From Echinometra lucunter (lineage: Eukaryota; Echinodermata; Echinoidea; Camarodonta; Echinometridae), in assembly GCA_029962745.1 (NCBI GenBank), contig CM057151.1, forward strand, positions 30,761,344-30,825,343: 64,000 nt of DNA. The letters are read 5' to 3'. This document shows, in pieces, positions 24,501-35,906 of the stretch. Made by a program: the position numbers and the translations under genes. The notes beneath the pieces were generated by a model that searched no databases, was not told the DNA's origin, and saw only the letters and a list, made by a program, of their open reading frames with translations. Each line of letters starts with the position of its first letter. Positions within the stretch are counted from its first letter, which is position 1.

Positions 24501-27500
24501 ACTGCGTCGCAGTGATATGCCCTTTTGGGAGGGTCCTCCACATGGCGTTTCTTGAGGGCATATACAAGGGAAGAGATTTTTGGCAAGGAGTTAGTTGAGT
24601 TTAAAGTTAATTTGAAGTTAATTTTGGAAGTTGAGTTTGAAATTAATTTCGGAGTTGATTTTGAAGTTAATTTCGTTGAGCTTGTCATCATGTGTAGTTA
24701 GTTGATTTGAGGTCAGCTGTCACCCAGCCGTGTATACTTTGTAGTCACTGTTATCATGATTTTGAAGTCTGACTTGAAATAAACTTTATTTTGCAACACA
24801 TAATACAAATTCACCAGAACTCATGATTTTCATCTCTGTCTTATTCTTTGCAACGCGTACAGGCGAGGTTGAAGGCAGCCACCGGCCACCTCGCCGTACT
24901 GTGCTGTTACAAATACAGTGAAACCTGTGTATAAAGACCACTCAAGGGAGACAAGAAAAGTGGTCTTTATAAGCAGGTGGTCTTTATGGACAGGCTCCCT
25001 TCAGTACATCTCCAATGAGAAACCGCATTCAAGGGAAACAGATATTATGGCCTTATAGACGGGTGATTGTTATAGACAGGTGAGCGCTAAAGCAGGTTTG
25101 ACTATATAATGTTTAATAATCTCCTCCGAAAGTACTAATGTTCTTTGATTTTGCTCATGCTTGATTCTTAACCAATTAGTAGAAAGATTTCATCTTCCCT
25201 ACTTCATTTTCATCTTTTAAAATCCTGATTCAATTTCCAATGATGATTTGGTTTAAACTTCTCAAACAATTTCATATTCTGTTGATATTTCATTCCACCT
25301 GTTCTGTTACCGGTACTCTTATTTTTTAACATGTTACTTTCTTTGATACTGCAAGTACTTATATTTACTGATTCCCCTAGTATACTGCAAGTCCCAGTGG
25401 AGGACCCTCGGTGTTTCAATGATCATTCCTGGTGACTTGTCAGTATACTAATACTTGGAGGATCAAATCATGTTTTTTCAAACCACCTTTATTTTATCAA
25501 ATAATCGTTTTTGTAGTGTTCTTGTTATGTGCTTGGATTTGCTGAATAAAATCATAATAGCAGCGAATAAACATACTTTCATGTAAGCTTTTTGAAAAGC
25601 TTTAGTATGTCTGTGTTCAATGCTATTTTCCTATTTTGCAATACCAAACACCTATTAAAAATAATAATAATGATACTAACAACACGTGTACATCACTGTT
25701 GCTCTATACTAATGTTGAAGTACCATCAGGCCTCAACCTTGAATAGAGATACCGTGCACAGGTATAGTCACCACAAGTGAATGAACACATCTATGCATTA
25801 TTACATGTATATACACAGTGTCACGAAGCACTCCATGATTCATTTACAGTGAGGTGTCTCCTGTGCATTTAGGCCATGCATGTTATCTATCTTTGCTTCC
25901 CTCAGTGGCAAAACTGGCAAATAAATATTAATCACTTTCAGATGCAAATATCCCTAACTGCAGATTATTTCTTTTCATTTCATTTCACTTTGTACTTTTA
26001 CACACATTCATGAAAAGTAATGTCACACATTAACAGGCTTACATGTACATGTAATATGTTGCCATCAACATTTTAGTATATTGTCAATTACCTTATCTAT
26101 GCCAAGAAATAAATGAATTCTACTAGAACAAAATACAGTGTAGTATGTGTCTATTCAGTTCCCTGAAGCATGTAAACATTACTTTCCTTGATTTATCTTT
26201 CTGATAGATGCTGATGAAATTTTAACCTTGGACTCAAGGACAAGTCAGAGGCTTACAGCCATATGCGCACTAAGGGTAGAAGCCCTCTTAATTAATGCAT
26301 GAATACAGGCTCACGTGTGTATCAACCTACAGCGTGTGGCCAGGGTTTGATGTAAATGTCTATTATACATGTGTAATTGCTTTGCATGCATGTATGTGCA
26401 CATCAACGGGCAGTATGTATGAAAAGATAATTAAGTTAAATTCATATAAAATGAATGCAATCACTTTTACATGGGTGGATAAGAAATATTAAAATGCATA
26501 ATAATGCATGTATTTAGCAAAGAACCTTTCTACATCAATAAGCAACAGCGGAATTATACAAGGCAGTAGTATTTTATTTTGTCTGTGTTGTTTAATTTTG
26601 CAAATGTCCTCTGATGATGGTGAAAATAATGTACGTGTACATGTACACCCAATGGTAATTGTTTTTTCCACGCACAACTAAATATACAGTCAAAACTCAA
26701 AGGAACATCAGGTCTACATTAATTTTTACACTTTGCCTTTAAGCGGACCAAATCTGACCAATCACAAAAATATATTCTGCTTCAGATAACTTGAGCTCCA
26801 TGCCAGTATCTTGTATAAGCTTTAAATAAATTATGTAGAGAAGTAGCACAATTTGTATAAGCAAAGTTACACATCTCTTCATATGACTGTCTTTATGCAG
26901 GACTTCATAATATGATATTATCATAAACATAAAGAGGACAAAATATTTATCATGATGTGATTTTTGCCTAAATGGCACATATGCCATTACCTCCGCATCC
27001 AGACATGCTATTCTACAAAGAGTTATGCGCTATAAAAGAAATGAGTATTACTATCATTAACCAGTGTGATAGTGACAACTGATGACCAACTAAATTTATT
27101 AACAGTTTAAAGGCATTGGTTAACATTGTTATAATTTTTCTTAACTCAATTTGCTACTTGAAAATGGAATAAATATAAGGGTTACCGGTAAAGTGTAAAA
27201 ATACCATTCTGAAAATTTCAAAGAATAATATCCACAGGTTGTATTCTTAAATATTAAAAATGTGAACCAATGTTTGATAAATATATAAGGGTCGGTTGCA
27301 CGGACTAGACATAATGAGTGAGCATGCGCGAATGGCTCACTGGACCATACTGTGTGTAGTGGCGTATCACGCAGAGGGAGGCAAATAACGGTCTTTCTTA
27401 ATTCGAGCAAAACGGTCCTCTTATTTTATTGTCTCTGAGACCAACATTAATAAAATCTCGGCTTGCGTCCTACTAACAGTTTTTCATTTCAAATTATGGT

Positions 27501-30500
27501 TGGTTTCAGGGTTTTTGAGAACAAATACAAGTACTCATACATATGTTTCATCTTATAATAGTTTGAGAATTTTTCAAATAAGCTACTCACAAAGTTAGCC
27601 AATGCCTTTAAGAAAGAACAAATACATTCCAAAATGAAGCTTACATGTACATGTACAGTGTATATGTTTTCGAGGTCTTCTTTAGTCCAAGGGCAACTGA
27701 GAATAAGAAAATATATATACAAGAAATGGAAATACCCAATCACATCTTTTGCAAAGAAACATGCACTATGAACATGACGGACAAAGAAAGCGGACAAAAT
27801 AAACAACCCCTCATTCTACCCTTCACAATGGTTCTGGTAGTCAAAAGAACATCCCTTCACTGCTATTGTCTAAAGTATGTTGAACAGGTGTCACATGCAT
27901 ATTCACCTGGAACTAAAGGATTAAAATAGCTGTGAAGGGATGTTCTTTTGACTACCAGAACCAATGTGAAGGGTAGAATGAGAGGTTGTTTATTTTGTCC
28001 ACTTTCTTTGTCCGTCATGTTCATAGTGATGTACATGACATACCCTGACTGCAGTCATCTTCTTTTGAAGTATTGCCTGCCATTTCTGAGCCACATCTTC
28101 AATCAGTACTGTGCCGTTTATGAATTCCAAAGACAAGTTCTTGCTCTCGTATCTCTGTTGACAAAATGAGAATGTCAAAACGTCATCTGTACATGATGGA
28201 TAAAGATCAAAGGAGTAAGTAAACACGTAAAATGTCACATATTGTTGGAAGCATACATGTAGTTCAAACAGGGTTTCCCCTTATTTGTCTCTGAACTTAA
28301 CTGGGAACTAGTGATAGACAATGTAATAAATGAAATTAAATAAAACAAAAATAAGTGGTCTCTATATTAAATCATTATTGCACACAATTTACAAAAACAG
28401 TCATCTTAATTATTCTTAACCAGTTGTCGGCATTCATGTTGCTGTTTTTTGTTATGAATTGAAACATTCTCCATACATGTACATTATCAAAATATCAGTG
28501 CTCTGACATAATGCTCTGTAAGCAACAGATGTGGCTTTATTTCATCTAAGAGAGAGACGGTGAGATTTGCAACTTGGTTGCAATAATAGGATTTGGGTTT
28601 GTTAGCATTATAAGTGGGACTGATGTTGAAAACCGGATAGAGAATGTTATTGTGCAAAGTAACTGTCACAAAATTATCAAATGTTATAGTTTTTGCCCTA
28701 TAATTTCATAATTATTAGTATGGTTACTATATAGCTAATCAAACTTTCAAAGTAAAGACTGATCACAATTAAATATGGAACCACCTGTCATTTACATATA
28801 CATGTACAGTGAAACCTACAAAGACCGCTCAAGGGAGACAACAAAAGTAATCTTTATGAGCAGGTAGTCTTAAAAGATACATGTAGGTTCTTTTAATATA
28901 TGTTTCAATGGGAAAAACTATTAAAGAGAAACAAAATTGTGGTCTTTATAGGCAGGTGGCTGCTTAAAAGCAGGTTTGACGGTAGTAATTTTGCAGGATG
29001 TACCAGCATCATTTAACTGTCATCAACCAGGTAACAGGATAGTAACACATGCAAAGCATTGATTAGCATTCATTTGAATCATGTTCCAACACTGACAGAT
29101 CTCTTGGTAGTACTTGGGTACATGTAGATGTGCTGGTACTATCACACATTAAGTCCTTCTTTATTGTTCTCATTGCTACGAGTGAATCTCTTACTTAAGA
29201 AACCATATGGACAAATTACAAATTCCAAATTCCAAATTAAAATGCCAAGACCACGCTCTAGTTTGAAACTACAACTATCAATTTAAGGGTGCATTCAAGC
29301 TATTTTTTGAAGAATCACAAATATGAATCACAAAATCAAAACGCTGTTACAAAACACGGCTACTGTGGGAGAGCGATCAAGCGATTTTTCATCAACGCTG
29401 ATTCTCGCTCATTTCAAGCGCACCCACTGCGCATCGTACTGCGCATCGTACTGCACAGTTTGACCCAGGAAGTATGGGTCAACTTCAGCACACGCTTTTG
29501 GAATTTGTGTAGAGATCACAGGTTTTGCCCCTGGACCGGAAACAGACCATGATAATGACATCATAGAATAATACTTGAGATCTCCGTTGCGTTCAATCGA
29601 TTTTTAGCGACCGTGGTTCGGCAGAATTATGATTCAAAATGCACCTTTTTCATCGTTTCATGTTTGCGTTTTGAAAGAAGTTTATTTTTACGATCTGCGA
29701 AAAATCGAATGAACGTGACTGTGATTTAAACTAAACATCTTTGAAAACAGTGATTCTAGGGTGAAAAATGGTTGCTTGAACACAACCAAAGACTGGCTTC
29801 TGTAATAGTAAACTGTTAGATATTTGATATCCAAATAGAATTGATAGTCACATACTTGCCAACTCTACTGATTTAGGCAGTAATAAACTACCGCTTTTCA
29901 TTGAATTTAATGCACCTACCGCACTGTACAAACAAACAAAATTAATATACCACTTTTTCATCCTTCAGTGTTGGCAACTACGTAATCAATAAAAATCAAA
30001 GTTTATATATGCAGGTATGCACAATGAAGTATATAACACTGCCTTTATTGCAATAATTACCGGCAGGAAATTTGTATATTTATTTCATTGTTTTATTAAA
30101 ACTTTCCTGTTTTCATCATGATTCATAACATTTTCAACTTTAGACACAAAAGCTATCTGTCCATGCACATTGTAGGTTAATCATTCTACTTGTACTGTAG
30201 TAAAAGCCACTGTACATCACAGAAACTGTATGGTGCATTATACGGCTTTTACTAAACACTCGGGTCGCGTCGCGCTGGAAAACACTCGGGCCGTGGCTCG
30301 CTGGGTATGGGGCGCCAAGTATTAACTAAGTTATTTGGTCCAAAACTGCACAGTTTAGAGTCGAAAGTTCACTCTACACTTTATTTCTCTATAGGATTCA
30401 CGAAGAGTGAACCATTTCGTTACAAAACGAAATGCAACAGACGATTTAGCAACATAAACCTTCCACCAATATGAATAAACAGACAGGATTTATAATTATG

Positions 30501-31511
30501 ATCTCTCATTAAGCCTGCTATATTCACTTCGCCCGGGCATTGACTTTGTTTCGTTACAAACACTATGTGCAAAGGCAGAGGGTGGGAGGATCAGTTACCA
30601 GAATATGCTTGTGGGCGTAGCTATGAGGGCTTTGGTTTTACTGTACACTGACTGTAGTTTTGGGCCGAATAACCTAGCTAGTTAACACTTGGCATCCCAT
30701 ACAAAGCGAGCCGCGACCCGAGTGTTTTCCAGCGCGACGCGACCCGAGTGTTTAGTAAAAGCCCATTATACAGTGTACACATACATGTACTGCAATGTGT
30801 CTCAATTTGAAACAGCCAGTTATCTCAGCAAAACAATTATTCTTTCTACAATATCTTCTACTGTATAAGCCAATATTTTCATGTACAGATATTTTCGTGA
30901 ATCACAGGCTCACAGACATATTCGTGAGTCATTGATTTCGCGAGCGCAAGAGCAGTAGCAAGACAGGACTTGTAGTAAACTTATTTGTACATGAAAGAGC
31001 CATATCAGCATGGCAAATCCGGAGGATTTTTATAGATTTTTTTGTTGCCAATACCATCACACTCCTAGATAAACAAAAAAAAGCCATCATAAAACCCCTG
31101 ATTTCTAATTTATAGCGCATTTTCGGTGACTCTCTTTCTTACCACCCCACTAAGGCCCTGCATGCTTTGGAAAAATGGCACCGATTCCGCATTTTTGGTA
31201 GCAGAATTTGGCTTCTTATAGGAGTTTTTGAGGTGGCTACAGAACTAACTTGTGGTGAGTGACAATTTCCCCATGTGTTGTGATATGATGCTATAAACGG
31301 TACGGAGGACTGCTGCTGCTCACTTTCCACATAGTGCATGGCAATGGCAACAATGTGCCGATGACAAGCAAGGGCTCTTTACGTGCGGATATTTTCGCGT
31401 GTTGTTAAATTCACGACTGGTGAGTGATTCGCGAAATTCGCGGAAATAAAACCATAGCGAAAATTTCAGCTCATACAGTATATATTTGTATGCTGAGTAG
31501 ACAGAAGGGTC

Positions 31512-31547
<36 letters not shown>

Positions 31548-34500
31548 TCGACCCAATAAGTGGTAGGTATGTGCCGCGGGTGAGACAAAAAACGGGGGCT
31601 TTGGAATGGGCTTATTGTAAGAAGGAGGGCCTTCGGAACGGGCTTTGGAACTACAAATGTTTGTGAAAACGGGGGTTTTTGGAACGGTTCGCCTGCGTTT
31701 GAGTGCGTATGTATCCCTATGAAACGGGCATACGTGCATGCAGCTAGCCCGGCGGCACAGGCGCGGGTGCGCTCGCACATAGGCGATGGTCGGAAAGCGC
31801 TGGCTGGCCTACGAGCGGTATGGTGCGGGCCGCTTTTCACCAAAAATGAAGCTCATTGTGACGGATCAATGCGGCCGGAACGGCGAAACGAAAAATATGC
31901 GGAGCTTTAGAACAGATTTCTTTCTTCTTTTTTCTCGATAAGAAGAAAATACTATGCTTTGGAAAGGCTTTTTTTGTTCTTTTTCCCAATAAGAAGAAAA
32001 TGCTATGCTTTGGAACGGAAATTTGAGTGTAAAAATGGGGGTCTTCTCCATGGCACATACCCACCACGCATTATATACTGAGTGCCCCCCCCCCCCCCCC
32101 CCCCCGGGGGAGAAGGGTCACATTTTTTTTCAATATGCCAGTTATAAATATCAAGGAACCTCTTGTATATACCTCCATTAGATGAATTCCATGGACTCAG
32201 AGAACACATGGACATGCTTAATATACTGTACATTGTAGTACTATTTGTACACAGTATAAAACCTGAATCAATTGAGTAACAAGAAATCTTAATTATTTTT
32301 GCCTGGCCCACATTGCAAATACACTTGGTTCAGTAAATTAAACAAATCTTCATTGTTTTTGTTGTTGTTGTTGCTGTTTGTTGGCTTGATGTTGTTTTTT
32401 ATCTAGTAAATTAATACAAGAATAGTCATTCTTTTTCTCATGTATGTGTTGAAGTACATATGACTGGCTGACTCATGAATTCAAGCTGTACATAATCATG
32501 AATTATTCATAATTAAACCTGGAATTAATCATGGTGTCTGCCCTTCCATTTAAAAAAAAAATCACCTCATTACAGACAAAGGTGTACCATCAGTAAAAGC
32601 ATCACACACAAACTTGTGTATTCTATGGAACACACAATGTCCTGAATATATGTGTGTGTATAAGTGTAATTCCAATAATGTACACTCCACTCTGGAAGGT
32701 AAGGTGTCAAATGCTTGCATTATATCACTTCATCTGAAGATATCAAATGAGGACAATGTGCAATCCTTGAATACTCTTTTTGGCTTATATCAACTTTCCT
32801 TTGTCTTTCTTTCATAAACATCCAATTTCCAATAGCATGAAAACTTCTAAGCAATTTTGTCTATTTGTATAGTTCCAAGAAATTTTGAAATGGGCTGTAG
32901 ATAATATTCATGCATTGCTCAAATACATATTACATAAAGCAACACAGGTCAGAATAGAGATCTGAGTAAAACAATACACTGCACAATGCAATGATGTGAT
33001 ACTGAAGGTGATACTACCGAATACATCTCATTAACTAGGATGCATAGGGTATTATATTAGCACTGAAGATACATGTAGGGATATACCGGTACTGCACACA
33101 CAGTACTACATCAGTGAACAGTTGCTATCTATGGATTGGAGACCACATATAGTAATACATGTGCAGTAGGTCCCTTTTATACACAGCTACCAGATAAAAG
33201 CAACCAAAAAAAGGGGGTTATTGCTTGTTACCTGCATGATTCCTTAGAAATAACCCTTCCTGCTAGATCATTTACATGCACTATATGATACTGCACTGCT
33301 GTAATTGCATGTACATGTATGTTCAAGCCCCAATTCAAGATTGGAACCATGTTGAATGATACTTTTACATGGAATCAACCAATCGGTTCTGTGAGCCACA
33401 GCAACATTTGAAATTGACCATCTAAGGCACAAGTTTCTCCTAAATAAAGGGATAATTAGCAAAAAACCTATTTGGAAAAAATCTTAAAGGCAAAGTCCAC
33501 CCCAGAAGTTTCACTGTTTAAATAAAAGGGGTTAAATTTTAGCAGCATTTTAAAAAAGAAATGAGCAAAATCAGTCAGAGAATAAGAAAATTACACTCAT
33601 TTACATTTTCTAGTAAATTACTCATGGTTCAGCAAATTGGCAACACTGATGACATCATATGCGAGCAGCTCTCCATTCACTTTGTACATGAAATTTAACA
33701 TTTTCTCAATTTTCTTGGAAGTTACACAATTTCTAATCCCCATAATCAATGTATGTTCAGGAGAATTGCTTTTTACATCACACACTTTGACTCTGGGGTG
33801 AGAAAATCTGTAACTTCCAAGAAAATTGAGAAAATGTGAAATTTCATGTACAAAGTGAATGGAGAGCTGCTCGCATATGAGTCATCAGTGTTGCCAGTTT
33901 GCAGGGCTGAGAGAAATTTACTTGAAGATGTAAATGAATGTACATGTAATTTTCTTATTCTTTGACTGATTTTGCTCAATTCTTTTTTAAAATGCTGTTC
34001 AAATTCATCTCCTCTTAAAAACAGTGAAACTTCAGGGGTGGACTTTCCCTTTAATACATTCAAATGGAAACGACTATCATTCAATGTACATGATCCAAAG
34101 AAATCAAGGAGCATTTAAGGAACAATATACTCCTTCCAATGACCCCAGTGACATTAAAATAACATGTACCAGCACATTTTAATTATCCCATACTCCATGT
34201 TCACCTGTATACCAGCTGGTATTCTGGTATAATAGGCCACACTACTGTATTGTATTCCATATATTGATCTTTACCACAACACGAACTCAGATGATCTACC
34301 ATGGTCTTTGTCTGTGCTACATGTATATAGCATTACGTGCAGGGAGGCACAAATCCATGCCTTGAATAGAAAAGCTAAAATCTCGGTCTTCACAATCGAT
34401 TGGTCCGTCTCATTGTAGTTGACTAGTGGACCATTGTGCCCGATTCACTGTATGAAAATAAGTATGTCTCAATAAGTGATAAACAGTATGTTTCTTTTAC

Positions 34501-35812
34501 AAAAAAAGGAAATCTGGATTTTTCTAATCTATTGCTCAAGAAAAGATTATGTCCAGATAAATATGTATTAGTTATTATCATAATCATTTCAAAGATCAAA
34601 TTTCCCTCTTTCATTTGATACCAAATAATTATGCTATGTCAATGATACAATTGAATGAATATGTAGTGTACATGTTCTAACCCCAATAGACAAAGTACGT
34701 TATGTCAATGTATTTTCAGAAGAATTGCTTTTTACATAACGTACTTTGTCTATGGGGTAGAAAATGTGTAACTTCCAAGAAAATTGAGAAAATGTGAAAT
34801 TTCATGTACACAGAGAATGGAAAGCTGCTCGCATATGATGTCATCAATGTTGCCAATTGGCAGAGCCGAGAGTAATTTATTAGAAAATGTAAATGAGTGT
34901 AATTTTCTTATTCTTTGACCAATTTTGCTCATTTCTTTTTTAAAATGCTGTTTAAATTTAACTCCTTTTATTTAAACAGTGAAACTTCTGGGGTGGACTT
35001 TCCCTTTAAATGTGCAACTCACTTTTGGCATTGCTATTTTAAAATTTAAAATCATTTCTAATTCAGTTTCCCTGGCTTCCTCATCACAAATGTGGTACAT
35101 ATGATCATAAAAAAGAGGGAGAAGTTGCATTTTTAAAGGCATTATCATGTTTTTATTCAATGAGATACTGTAAGGAAAGCTGTGTTTCCTTTTTTGAGAA
35201 AGACACAGTACATAAATATTCATGTACGTAAAAGTATTGGATATATTCCATATATGTAAATTGTATTGCAGCTAAGATATGATACATGTAAACAGAATAT
35301 ACCATATTATAAACAGAGAGAAAATGGCCATGAACATGGGTTTGCTAACTTGCTTCGCATGTTTTGCTGCTGTATATGATGTTAACTATGAATAAATAGT
35401 ACATCAGTCAATTCATCACTATACATGTACCGGCAATAATCAGTGAAGAGAAAAGGCAATTATTTTCCTGTGATATAACATTTTTTCACAAACGATCCCC
35501 AATTAATATTTCAATAATCTCACTACCCAGATGCTCACTCTACTTCACTGATATAAATGTATGCTATCCCCTGCACCAAAATGTTCCATTTTCTAAACAA
35601 GTATGCAGATATTACATTTCTCTTTTTATACTAGCAAATGATTACATATTTATCCATAATTATGAATGTATTGAAACAAAAAGATGATATAAAGTTTCAA
35701 ACACATTAACAAAGACAAGTATAATTTTTAGGAATAAAAGCACCACCTCTGTCTTAAAAAACTAATATAATAATAATAGTAATTTTAATAATAATAATAG
35801 TAATAATAATAA

Positions 35813-35906
<94 letters not shown>

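Larger units (their letters stand above)
18729..28043. other. alpha2-delta intron exon 3-4 (9.3 kb)
   Basis: Host of the LINE fragment, the 2.6-kb hAT-like element, the GA/GT-rich region, the ACAGTGAAACC repeat, MITE family 1 copy 3 and the 27.8-28.0 kb hairpin. The rest (25.1-27.1 kb) is AT-rich with TACATGTA motifs and no recognised feature. Confidence 0.55.

Noticed and set aside
31320..31843. 125- and 152-residue Pro-rich ORFs on the minus strand
   Set aside because: The Pro run is the 31-G tract read in reverse; the ORFs lie across a MITE boundary and show no conserved domain.
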